Below, one piece after another: positions 6,244 to 13,176 of a stretch of DNA of 14,218 nt. The notes below the pieces were generated by a model. The model was not told the DNA's origin. It made no database searches and was given only the letters and a program-made list of their open reading frames with translations. The first letter of the stretch is position 1; each line of letters begins with the position of its first letter. Both the position numbers and the translations under genes were made by a program. The stretch lies in assembly GCA_018224485.1 (NCBI GenBank), contig JAGTVE010000008.1, positions 1 through 14,218 on the forward strand, read 5' to 3'. The DNA is from Thioalkalivibrio sp. GTDB lineage: Bacteria; Pseudomonadota; Gammaproteobacteria; Ectothiorhodospirales; Ectothiorhodospiraceae.

Positions 6244-7725
6244 ATGGCACCTGAGCAGTACGACCGCCTGGTGGCCGAGGGTCACAACCGCATTCCGCTG
6301 GTGCGGGAGGTGCTGGCGGATCTCGATACCCCGCTGTCCATCTTCATGAAACTGGGCAACCAGCCCTTCACCTACCTGTTCGAATCGGTACAGGGCGGCG
6401 AGAAGTGGGGACGCTATTCCTTCATCGGCCTCCCGACGCGCACGCTGCTTCGGGTGCGCGGCCATCAGATCGAGGTGGAGACCGACGGCGTGGTCGTGGA
6501 GAGCCTCGAGCATGCCGATCCCCTGGCCTGGATCGAGGAATTCCAGGCCCGCTTCCGGGTGCCGGAACTCGGGGGATTGCCCCGCTTCACCGGCGGCCTG
6601 GTCGGCTATTTCGGTTTCGAGACCGTGCAGCTGATCGAGTCACGGCTGGCGGGCCAGCACAAACCCGACGCCCTGGGGCTTCCGGACATCCTGCTGATGG
6701 TGTCCGACGAGGTAGTGGTCTTCGACAACCTCGCCGGCCGGCTCTACCTGGTGGTGCACGCGGATGCCTCGCGCGCCGATGGCCAGGCGGAGGCCTCCCT
6801 GCGGCTGGACCGGCTCGAGGCCCGGCTGCTCGAGCCCTTTGATCGGCCGCAACCGCACCCGAGACCGCATGCGGTGCCGGAGTACTCCGCCGGCTGGTCC
6901 GCCGAGGACTTCAAGGGTGCCGTGGCCCGGGCACAGCAGTACATCGTCGACGGCGATGTGATGCAGGTGGTGCTGGCGCAGCGGATGAGCGTCCCGTTCA
7001 GCGCGCCGCCCCTGGATCTGTACCGTGCGCTGCGCGGCCTGAATCCCTCCCCGTACATGTACTACATGGATCTCGGCGATCACCACGTGGTGGGGGCCTC
7101 GCCGGAGATCCTGGTGCGTGTCGAGGACCAGCGGGTCACGGTGCGCCCCATCGCGGGGACCCGTCCGCGCGGCAGGAGTCCCGAGGAGGACCGGGCCCTC
7201 GAGACGGAGCTGCTGGCGGATCCCAAGGAGCGGGCCGAGCATCTGATGCTGATCGATCTCGGGCGCAACGACGTGGGGCGGGTCGCCAGCACCGGTACAG
7301 TGAAGGTCACCGATACGATGGTGGTCGAGCGCTATTCGCACGTGATGCATATCGTGTCCAACGTGGAGGGCCTGCTGAAGCCGGATCTGAGCGCGATGGA
7401 CGTGCTGCGGGCGACCTTCCCGGCGGGTACGGTCAGTGGCGCTCCGAAGATCCGGGCGCTGGAGATCATCCAGGAACTGGAGCCGGTCAAGCGGGGCGTT
7501 TATGCTGGAGCCGTCGGTTATCTCTCGTGGTCCGGGAACATGGATACCGCGATCGCGATCCGTACCGCGGTCCTGCACGATGGCGTGCTGCATATCCAGG
7601 CGGGTGCGGGAGTGGTGTACGATTCTGTGCCGGAGAACGAGTGGCAGGAGACCTTGAACAAGGGCAGGGCGGTGGTGCGTGCCGCGGAGATGGCCATCTC
7701 CGGGTTCAGTTCACGTCGCGCCTGA
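6244..7725 (+). CDS. trpE: Anthranilate synthase component I
   Basis: TrpE converts chorismate and ammonia, delivered by TrpG, to anthranilate, the committed step to tryptophan. The 493-residue product has LFESVQGGEKWGRYS near 45-59, where feedback-inhibiting tryptophan binds (the family LLES element), then PIAGT at 302-306, whose Ala/Thr mark TrpE rather than PabB. GRNDVGR, the active-site TVSGAPKIRALE near 396, TAIAIRT and GAGVVYDS near 455 follow. ATG 6244 (MAPEQYDRL) matches the usual N-terminus; GTG 6238, two codons earlier, is possible, and neither has a clear ribosome binding site. It lies 39 bases after gph and is separated from trpG by about 2.4 kb. Feedback inhibition should be intact. 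Confidence 0.96.
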   Translation: MAPEQYDRLVAEGHNRIPLVREVLADLDTPLSIFMKLGNQPFTYLFESVQGGEKWGRYSFIGLPTRTLLRVRGHQIEVETDGVVVESLEHADPLAWIEEFQARFRVPELGGLPRFTGGLVGYFGFETVQLIESRLAGQHKPDALGLPDILLMVSDEVVVFDNLAGRLYLVVHADASRADGQAEASLRLDRLEARLLEPFDRPQPHPRPHAVPEYSAGWSAEDFKGAVARAQQYIVDGDVMQVVLAQRMSVPFSAPPLDLYRALRGLNPSPYMYYMDLGDHHVVGASPEILVRVEDQRVTVRPIAGTRPRGRSPEEDRALETELLADPKERAEHLMLIDLGRNDVGRVASTGTVKVTDTMVVERYSHVMHIVSNVEGLLKPDLSAMDVLRATFPAGTVSGAPKIRALEIIQELEPVKRGVYAGAVGYLSWSGNMDTAIAIRTAVLHDGVLHIQAGAGVVYDSVPENEWQETLNKGRAVVRAAEMAISGFSSRRA

Positions 7726-7748
7726 TCCGGGGCGGCATTGCCCGAGGC

Positions 7749-8552
7749 ATGCGGCGCGCAATCCTGTTTCTGCTGCTGCTGTGGCTGTTGCCGCAACCGG
7801 TGCTGGCGCAGGTGATGCTGCTGATCCCCGGTGTTCAGGCCCAGGAGCAGACCCACCCCTTCCGCGAGGCCGGCGTCACGGTTCCGCTGGTGGCCTCGGG
7901 CTGGATCGACGGCGGGCAGATGCTGCCCTCGCTGCGCGGCGTGGAATTCGACCGCTCGCCTGAGGCCAAAAGCAGGCTGTTCTACACCCTGGTGATGCCC
8001 ACCGACCGGCCGATCTCGATGCAGGCCGAGTGGCTGAACCTCTATCTCGATGCCGCCACGCGGCGCCATCCCGACGAGCCCGTGATCCTGGTTGCCCACT
8101 CCCTTGCCGGAGTCGTGGCGCGTTATTCCCTGGTCACGCGCAAGCGCCCGGAGGTGTCTGCGCTGATCACCATCGCCACTCCCCATGTCGACGGCACGAT
8201 GATCGAGCTTGGCGATTTCTTCTGGCAGTCGCCGCTCGGGACGTACACGCCGCTTCTGGGTCAGTCGGATCTCCGGCAGCTGCTGGAACTGTACTCCGGA
8301 ATCAGCCCGGACCAGTCGGGCAACGTGCTGCGGTGGCTCAGTCACCAGACCCATCCGGACATCCGCTACGTGGCCATCGTGCGGATGGCGGACACGGTCG
8401 TGGAACCGATGCTGCAGGATCTCAATCGCGTGTCCGACCTCCGGGGCCGGGCCGAGCGCTTGCTGAGTCCGGACGGGCACGCCCTGACGGGGAGTGACGG
8501 GACGGTGCTCGCCGCGCTGTTTTCCGAGATCGTGGGTCAGCCCGACCGATGA
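7749..8552 (+). CDS. Exported alpha/beta hydrolase, PGAP1/lipase-like
   Basis: The 267-residue product starts with a signal peptide (MRRAILFLLLLWLLPQPVLA, cut after A20) and continues into VMLLIPG, a typical first alpha/beta-hydrolase strand. The nucleophile elbow is AHSLAG with S118. D215 (in RMADTV) and H244 (in DGHALTG) are my candidates for the rest of the triad. ATPHVDG after the elbow is like the TPH motif of PGAP1-like lipases. An esterase or lipase acting in the periplasm or on lipids is likely; the substrate is unknown. It begins 23 bases after trpE and is probably its operon partner, though it has no evident role in tryptophan synthesis. ATG 7749 is chosen because it opens the signal peptide. 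Confidence 0.82.
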   Translation: MRRAILFLLLLWLLPQPVLAQVMLLIPGVQAQEQTHPFREAGVTVPLVASGWIDGGQMLPSLRGVEFDRSPEAKSRLFYTLVMPTDRPISMQAEWLNLYLDAATRRHPDEPVILVAHSLAGVVARYSLVTRKRPEVSALITIATPHVDGTMIELGDFFWQSPLGTYTPLLGQSDLRQLLELYSGISPDQSGNVLRWLSHQTHPDIRYVAIVRMADTVVEPMLQDLNRVSDLRGRAERLLSPDGHALTGSDGTVLAALFSEIVGQPDR

Positions 8553-8576
8553 TCCCGCGTTGGCGTGCAAATACAG

Positions 8577-8661
8577 CCACGGAAGAACACGGAAGGCACG
8601 GAAACGCAGGCTGTTAAAGCTCTTTTCAGTGTCCTTCCGTGTTTTCCGTGGCCCGGTTTTT
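8577..8661. repeat. ACGGAA-motif inverted repeat (MITE/REP-like), possible terminator of the trpE unit
   Basis: The left arm (8577-8596) carries ACGGAA at 8579 and 8589 and a third copy at 8598. The right arm (8633-8651) carries the complement TTCCGT at 8635 and 8644. The arms pair over 19 bp with one bulged G at 8585. Five bases after the stem comes a run of five T (8657-8661), so plus-strand transcripts from trpE and the hydrolase may end here. Short ACGGAA-rich elements of this kind are, from memory, dispersed in several proteobacterial genomes. Confidence 0.7.
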
Positions 8662-8700
8662 CATCGTCTTGGGTGGCGCAGTGCCATGACATTTAACGTC

Positions 8701-8729
8701 CCCGGGCCCCGGGCTTACCGGGGCCCGGG
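8701..8729. terminator. Very GC-rich hairpin between convergent genes
   Basis: A perfect 12-bp stem, CCCGGGCCCCGG (8701-8712) and CCGGGGCCCGGG (8718-8729), encloses the loop GCTTA. It lies just after the stop of the minus-strand regulator gene and after the plus-strand hydrolase gene. T-tracts are weak on both sides, so it could be a bidirectional terminator or a roadblock. Confidence 0.55.
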
Positions 8730-8733
8730 TCGT

Positions 8734-9219
8734 TCAGGCCGCGTGGTCGAAGATGAAGTGATGCCGCGGACGGTACTGCCGTATGTCCTGCTTCCCGAGC
8801 ACCTTGAGCACCTCCGGGTGGTTGGCGAACTGATCCAGCGTGATGCCGTCCAGGAAGTCGTGCAGCTGCTGGTCGAATTCCATCCAGAGCCTCTCGGTCA
8901 GTGGCGGCTCCTCTTCCACTTCGGTGTCGTCCTGGTGCTGCTTCAGCCGGGTCAGGTTCATCGTGTCGCCGAGTGCGTCGATGATGTCCGCGACGCTGAC
9001 CTGCTCGGGACGCTGCGCCAGACGGTACCCGCCGCCCGGACCACGGATTCCCTCGACGAGTCCACCCTTGCGCAGCTTGGCGAACATCTGCTCAAGGTAG
9101 GACATGGAGATGCCCTGGCGCTCGGAGATGCCGATCAGCGTCACCGGTCCGGTGCGCTCATGGATGGCGATATCCATCATCGCGGTAATGGCGAAACGGC
9201 CCTTGGTTGAGAGTTTCAT
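8734..9219 (-). CDS. IscR-like Rrf2-family transcriptional regulator lacking all cysteines
   Basis: The 161-residue protein aligns by eye with E. coli IscR along its length: MKLSTKGRFAITAMMDIA start, winged helix with ERQGISMSYLEQMFAKLRKGGLV, wing RGPGGGYRL near 59-67, dimer helix, then LTERLW and DFLDGITLDQF. The DNA-contact residues S40, E43 and R59 of IscR are present. The three cluster-binding cysteines and the histidine ligand are absent: the ligand loop reads TRLKQHQDDTEVEEEPPLTERLW, and the protein has no cysteine at all. It should therefore act as a cluster-free dimer, perhaps on type-2-like sites. The C-terminus carries an unusual RHHF. ATG 9219 is fixed by GAGGAG upstream. No isc or suf gene is nearby. 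Confidence 0.9.
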   Translation of the reverse strand: MKLSTKGRFAITAMMDIAIHERTGPVTLIGISERQGISMSYLEQMFAKLRKGGLVEGIRGPGGGYRLAQRPEQVSVADIIDALGDTMNLTRLKQHQDDTEVEEEPPLTERLWMEFDQQLHDFLDGITLDQFANHPEVLKVLGKQDIRQYRPRHHFIFDHAA

Positions 9220-9250
9220 GGCGGACTCCTCGTTCTTGTGCTTGGAGCGT

Positions 9251-9280
9251 ATTAGATCAAAGACCAAGTATGGCAGTCAA
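9251..9280 (-). promoter_or_regulatory. Sigma70 promoter of the Rrf2-family gene
   Basis: On the minus strand TTGACT (9280-9275) and TCTAAT (9256-9251) each match five of six consensus bases, with an 18-bp spacer. Transcription would begin near 9244, giving a 25-nt leader that contains the GAGGAG ribosome binding site. Confidence 0.65.
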
Positions 9281-9284
9281 GAAT
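9274..9284 (-). promoter_or_regulatory. IscR type-1-like half-site over the -35 element
   Basis: ATTCTTGACTG on the minus strand fits 10 of 11 positions of the left half of the E. coli IscR type-1 consensus (ATASYYGACTR). The second half is poorly matched. It overlaps the -35 of the regulator's own promoter, a sensible position for autorepression. Part of the match is simply the -35 hexamer, so it may be chance. Confidence 0.3.
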
Positions 9285-9343
9285 GACGGGTCGGACTGTG
9301 CGTGCCTGATGGCGGCCACTCGCAGCCCCCTCCTGGTCCCGGC

Positions 9344-9931
9344 TCAGAGGTCCTCGGGCCGCAGGCTGCCGAGATGCCGGAATCCGTCGCCTCCCAGCGG
9401 CTCGAAGACCGCGATGCCGCCCTCGTCGACGAACACGTTGGCGGCCGCGCGCAGGTTCAGATTGTGTCCCACGATCACCGTGTTCTTGGTCGCGTCGGCG
9501 GGCGGCGTCGCCAGCATCTCGCGCAGCGCGGGGACAAGCCGGTCGCGCCGGGCGGGATCGCGGGTGGCGGGCAGGTTGAACAGCTCATCCACCCGCTCGT
9601 AGCGACCGAAGGCCAGTTCCGCAGTGTCCCGGTTGCGGCAGAAGTCGCTCGTCAGCACGTCCCCGACCGGGATGCCATGGCGCTCGAAGGCCCTGCCGAC
9701 ACGGCGCGCCTGTTGCCGCCCCTCGTCGTTCAGGTTGCGCTGCGTCTCGCAGCGGTTGATGTCGGACAGGTCAGTGTCGCGCTGACTCCGGTCGGTCTTC
9801 GCGTGACGCCAGTAGATCACCAGCCCACCCGCCTGCATCTCCTCGACCAGCGGTGCGGGGCCTTCGACGGCCAGTGCGGCGGGGGTCAGCAGCAATGCGG
9901 CGAGCAGCAGGGCAATGAACCGTGAAGGCAT
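9344..9931 (-). CDS. Exported histidine phosphatase superfamily protein (SixA/phosphoglycerate mutase fold)
   Basis: The 195-residue protein opens with a signal peptide (MPSRFIALLLAALLLTPAALA, cut after A21). It has the RHA form of the RHG catalytic motif (R42, H43), the SDFCRNRDTAELAFG segment with R99, and the second catalytic histidine H156 in VGHNLNL. C61 and C98 are the only cysteines and could form a disulfide in the periplasm. Histidine phosphatases of this type remove phosphate from small molecules or phosphohistidine; the substrate here is unknown. The start at 9931 is supported by GAGGAGA just upstream. It is divergent from trpG and lies 124 bp upstream of the Rrf2-family gene on the same strand. 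Confidence 0.85.
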   Translation of the reverse strand: MPSRFIALLLAALLLTPAALAVEGPAPLVEEMQAGGLVIYWRHAKTDRSQRDTDLSDINRCETQRNLNDEGRQQARRVGRAFERHGIPVGDVLTSDFCRNRDTAELAFGRYERVDELFNLPATRDPARRDRLVPALREMLATPPADATKNTVIVGHNLNLRAAANVFVDEGGIAVFEPLGGDGFRHLGSLRPEDL

Positions 9932-10138
9932 GATTCTCTCCTCGGGGAGCCGTGGTAACGGGTCATGGGACCGCGGGGGTGGCCCGGAAATTCAACCCGC
10001 TGGTGCCCCGGTGCGCGGCGCCGCAAGTAGAGGTTTATCGAATCCTCGATCTGGGCGACAATCACCGGCCGTTCGGTTCCCGTCCCCGCCATCCTCCGCG
10101 CTGACGATCAACCGCAGCGACCACAGGGCCTCCAGCGC
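9932..10138. other. Divergent intergenic region between phosphatase gene and trpG
   Basis: This 207-bp gap should hold promoters in both directions, but no confident -35/-10 pair is visible. A small dyad, GAGGTTT with AATCCTC (10030-10047, one mismatch), overlaps a second one, ATCGA with TCGAT (10037-10050). I see no short leader peptide with tandem Trp codons, no attenuator hairpins and no TrpR-like operator. Confidence 0.4.
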
Positions 10139-10732
10139 ATGATCCTGATGATCGACAACTACGACTCCTTCACCTTCAACCTGGTGCAATACCTGGGCGA
10201 ACTCGGGGCGGAGGTGGTCGTGCACCGCAACGACCAGATCGATGTCGAGGGCGTGCGCGAGATCGCCCCGGACGGCATCGTGATCTCTCCTGGTCCCTGC
10301 ACGCCAAACGAGGCGGGCGTGTCTCTGGATGTGATCCGCAGCCTTGCGGGCGAAATCCCGCTGCTGGGCGTCTGCCTCGGTCACCAGGCCATCGGCCAGG
10401 CCTTTGGCGGACGGGTGGGGCACGCGAAGGCGATCATGCATGGCAAGACCTCCATGGTCTTTCATTCGGGGCTCGGCGTGTTTGAGGGGCTGGACAACCC
10501 CTTCGAGGCCACGCGCTATCACTCGCTGGTGATCGAACAGGACAGCCTGCCGGACTGCCTGGAGGTCACGGCCTGGACCCGCGATGAGTCCGGCGCGGTG
10601 GACGAGATCATGGGCGTGCGCCACCGGAGCCTGCCGGTGGAGGGCGTGCAGTTTCACCCGGAGTCCATCCTGACCCGGCACGGTCACGATCTGCTGCGCA
10701 ACTTCCTGAAGCGCCTTCCGGCAGCCGCCTGA
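10139..10732 (+). CDS. trpG: Anthranilate synthase component II (glutamine amidotransferase)
   Basis: TrpG takes ammonia from glutamine and passes it to TrpE. The 197-residue protein has the N-terminal MIDNYDSFTFNLVQYLGELG, SPGPCTPNEAG near 50-60, the nucleophile C79 in LLGVCLGHQAIG, and the triad partners H173 and E175 in GVQFHPESILT. HGKTSMVFHSG near 101-111 is usual for TrpG/PabA proteins. It could also serve PabB in folate synthesis, as some TrpG/PabA proteins do. ATG 10139 is taken, with AGGG at 10125-10128 as the ribosome binding site; ATG 10148 is a second candidate. It opens a trpG-trpD-trpC unit. Confidence 0.96.
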   Translation: MILMIDNYDSFTFNLVQYLGELGAEVVVHRNDQIDVEGVREIAPDGIVISPGPCTPNEAGVSLDVIRSLAGEIPLLGVCLGHQAIGQAFGGRVGHAKAIMHGKTSMVFHSGLGVFEGLDNPFEATRYHSLVIEQDSLPDCLEVTAWTRDESGAVDEIMGVRHRSLPVEGVQFHPESILTRHGHDLLRNFLKRLPAAA

Positions 10733-10741
10733 GCTGGTGGG

Positions 10742-10770
10742 TCGTCTGCCGGGACGTGCCCGGTTACACT
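10742..10770 (+). promoter_or_regulatory. Possible internal promoter ahead of trpD
   Basis: TACACT (10765-10770) resembles a -10 element. The hexamer 17 bp upstream, TCGTCT, is a poor -35. A 5-bp hairpin, CCGGG/CCCGG (10749-10763), overlaps the spacer. The start would be near 10777. Confidence 0.25.
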
Positions 10771-10811
10771 GACGCACCATGGTTGAGCGCTACACGGACC
10801 GGGAGTGGCGG

Positions 10812-11843
10812 GTGAAGATACAGGAAGCAATCGCGGCACTGATCGAGGGACAGGACCTCGAAGCCGGGGCCATGGTCTCGGTGATGGAATCGGTGATGAC
10901 CGGCCAGGCCACGCCGGCCCAGATCGGGGCCCTGCTGGTCGCGCTGCGGATCAAGGGCGAGACGCCCGACGAGATCGTGGCTGCCGCGCGGGTGATGCGC
11001 GAACTGGCGACTCGGGTGGAGGTGGCTACGGACGGGCTGGTGGACACCTGCGGCACCGGCGGCGACGCCTCGGGCACCTTCAACATCTCCACCGCATCCG
11101 CGCTGGTGGCGGCCGCCGCCGGTGCGCGCGTGGCGAAGCACGGCAACCGCTCGGTGTCCTCGAGCTCGGGCAGCGCGGACGTGCTGCAGGCGCTGGGCGT
11201 CAGCCTGGGCATCGCGCCCGAGGGTGTGGCGGCCTGCATCGATCGCGTCGGGGTCGGCTTCCTGTTCGCTCCCGCCCATCACGGGGCGATGCGCCACGCG
11301 ATCGGGCCGCGCCGGGAACTGGGCGTGCGGACCATCTTCAACCTGCTCGGGCCGCTGACCAACCCGGCTGGGGCCCCGAACCAGGTGCTGGGCGTCTTTT
11401 CGCGGGACTGGGTCAGGCCGCTCGCCGAGGCCCTGCAGAAGCTGGGCAGCCGGCACGTCCTGGTGGTGCACGCAGAGGACGGCCTCGACGAGATCAGCAT
11501 CTCGGCTCCGACCGGACTCGCCGAATTGCGCGATGGCAGGATTCGCGAGTACCGCCTCTCGCCCGAGGACTTCGGGCTGCCGCTCGCCCCGCCCGAGCGC
11601 ATTCGGGTTGATTCGGTCGAGGCCTCGGCGGCGATGATCCGCGCGGTGCTCGACGGCGAGCCCGGCGCCGCCCGCGACATCGTTCTGCTGAACGCCGGCG
11701 CGGCGGTGTATGTGAGCGGCCGCGCCACCAGTCACGCCGAGGGCGTCGCCGCCGCGGCCCGGGCCATCGACAGCGGCGCCGCGGCTGAGCGGCTGCGGCA
11801 GCTCGCGAACCTCACCGCGGAACTGCCGGAGTGGAAGCCGTGA
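10812..11843 (+). CDS. trpD: Anthranilate phosphoribosyltransferase
   Basis: TrpD joins anthranilate to PRPP, giving phosphoribosylanthranilate. The 343-residue product shows the N-terminal ATPAQIGALLVALRIKGET helix region, the PRPP loop DTCGTGGD (78-85), NISTASA, KHGNRSVSSSSGSADVL (109-125), the HHGAMRHA anthranilate region and FNLLGPLTNP, then DGLDEIS. I prefer GTG 10812: it has GGGAG (10801-10805) upstream and gives the usual start KIQEAIAALIEG. An in-frame ATG at 10779 would add eleven residues and has no ribosome binding site. Its stop overlaps the trpC start as GTGA, so translation is coupled. Confidence 0.95.
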   Translation: MKIQEAIAALIEGQDLEAGAMVSVMESVMTGQATPAQIGALLVALRIKGETPDEIVAAARVMRELATRVEVATDGLVDTCGTGGDASGTFNISTASALVAAAAGARVAKHGNRSVSSSSGSADVLQALGVSLGIAPEGVAACIDRVGVGFLFAPAHHGAMRHAIGPRRELGVRTIFNLLGPLTNPAGAPNQVLGVFSRDWVRPLAEALQKLGSRHVLVVHAEDGLDEISISAPTGLAELRDGRIREYRLSPEDFGLPLAPPERIRVDSVEASAAMIRAVLDGEPGAARDIVLLNAGAAVYVSGRATSHAEGVAAAARAIDSGAAAERLRQLANLTAELPEWKP

Positions 11844-12649
11844 CCTCCGGCAACGCTGAGGTGCCTGACGTCCTGCAGAGGATCCTTGCCCGCAAGCGCG
11901 AGGAGGTCGACAGGCGCTCGAGCCTGCTGGCGCGCAGCGAGCTCTCGGCCCTCGCGGCGGTGGCAGAATTGCCGCGCGGCTTCCGGGCGGCCCTGCTGGA
12001 GCGCATCGACGCGGGCCGTCCCGCGGTGATCGCGGAGATCAAGAAGGCCAGTCCCAGCAAGGGCCTCCTGCGGGAGGACTTCGACCCGGTCGCGATCGCG
12101 CGCGCCTACGCCGAGAGTGGTGCGGCCTGCCTGTCGGTACTCACCGATGTCGAGTTCTTCCAGGGCGCGGACGCCTACCTGCAACAGGCGCGCGCGGCAT
12201 GCAGTCTGCCCCTGCTCCGCAAGGACTTCGTGATCGATGCCTATCAGGTCGAGGAGTCGCGCGCGCTCGGCGCCGACTGCATCCTGCTGATCGTGGCGGC
12301 GCTGAAGGATGATCAGCTGGGCTATCTCTACCGGCAGGCGCGGCACCTGGGAATGGACGTGCTGGTAGAGGTCCACGACCGCGCCGAGCTCGAGCGTGCG
12401 CTGGAGCTCGGCGCGGATCTGATCGGGATCAACAACCGGGATCTGCGCAGCTTCGCGACCCGGCTCGAGACCACGCTGGAACTGTGCGCCGCGGTTCCGG
12501 ACGAAGTGCTGCTGGTCACCGAGAGCGGGATTCAGGAGCCTGCCGACGTTGCACGCATGGAGGCCGCCGGCGTCCATGCCTTTCTGGTCGGCGAGGCCTT
12601 CATGCGCGCCCCGGATCCGGGTATGGCCCTTACGCGGCTGTTCGGCTGA
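11840..12649 (+). CDS. trpC: Indole-3-glycerol-phosphate synthase
   Basis: TrpC closes the pyrrole ring of CdRP to form indole-3-glycerol phosphate. This 269-residue barrel is a stand-alone TrpC, not fused to TrpF as in E. coli. Catalytic residues are visible: E66 and K68 in AEIKKASPSKG, K128 in LLRKDFVID, E177 in LVEVHD, N198 in GINNRDL and E228/S229 in VTESGI. GTG 11840 is preferred because it overlaps the trpD stop (GTGA) and has GGAG at 11828-11831; GTG 11831 is an alternative. TrpF, TrpB and TrpA are not in the window. The next gene starts 67 bases later, with a small GC stem (12678-12701) between. Confidence 0.95.
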   Translation: MTSGNAEVPDVLQRILARKREEVDRRSSLLARSELSALAAVAELPRGFRAALLERIDAGRPAVIAEIKKASPSKGLLREDFDPVAIARAYAESGAACLSVLTDVEFFQGADAYLQQARAACSLPLLRKDFVIDAYQVEESRALGADCILLIVAALKDDQLGYLYRQARHLGMDVLVEVHDRAELERALELGADLIGINNRDLRSFATRLETTLELCAAVPDEVLLVTESGIQEPADVARMEAAGVHAFLVGEAFMRAPDPGMALTRLFG

Positions 12650-12716
12650 TCCGGTTCGGGTAACAAATACGCCAGATCGCGGCACCCCCGTGGCGGCCGC
12701 GCGAGGAGATGAACCG

Positions 12717-13172
12717 ATGCAGGTAAGGGTGAAGTGGCTGGACGGGATGGCCTTCGTCGGAGAGACCGGAAGCGGACACGCGGTGGTGATGGACGGGGCG
12801 CCGGAGCTCGGCGGACGCAATCTGGGCGCCCGGCCGATGGAGATGCTGCTGCTCGGGTTGGGCGGCTGCACCAGCTTCGACGTGATCGCGATCCTGAAGA
12901 AGGCCCGGCAGCCGGTGCTCGACTGCGAGGTCACCGTCCAGGCCACGCGCTCGGAGAAGGTGCCCAAGGTCTTCACCGAGATCGCGGTGCATTTCCGGGT
13001 GTACGGCAACGGACTCTCGGAGAAGCACGTGGCGCGGGCGGTGGATCTCTCGGCAAACCGGTACTGTTCGGCATCGATCATGCTCGGCGCGTCGGCGAAG
13101 ATCACCCACGACTTCAGCATCCTCGAGGGGCCGGCGCCGCGCCAGGAGGGTCCTGCCGCGGCAGCGGAATGA
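12717..13172 (+). CDS. OsmC family protein, YhfA-like
   Basis: The 151-residue protein closely resembles E. coli YhfA by eye: a V-R-V-K-W start, G-TGSGH near 16-21, ARPMEMLLLGLGGC (38-51) and VARAVDLSANRYCS (105-118). C51 and C117 match the peroxidatic and resolving cysteines of OsmC/Ohr thiol peroxidases, so a role in reducing organic hydroperoxides is plausible; YhfA itself is poorly characterised. ATG 12717 is supported by GAGGAG at 12703-12708, and an open frame upstream has no homology. It lies between trpC and speD. Its last codons run up to the speD promoter. Confidence 0.9.
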   Translation: MQVRVKWLDGMAFVGETGSGHAVVMDGAPELGGRNLGARPMEMLLLGLGGCTSFDVIAILKKARQPVLDCEVTVQATRSEKVPKVFTEIAVHFRVYGNGLSEKHVARAVDLSANRYCSASIMLGASAKITHDFSILEGPAPRQEGPAAAAE

Positions 13173-13176
13173 ATCG

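Noticed and set aside
5458..6513. Minus-strand open frame opposite gph and the start of trpE
   Set aside because: The plus-strand genes carry all catalytic motifs; the reverse frame is compositionally typical of an antisense shadow.
9932..10138. Trp attenuator or leader peptide before trpG
   Set aside because: No short open frame with tandem Trp codons and no alternative hairpins ending in a T-run were found; the gap ahead of trpE is only 39 bases.
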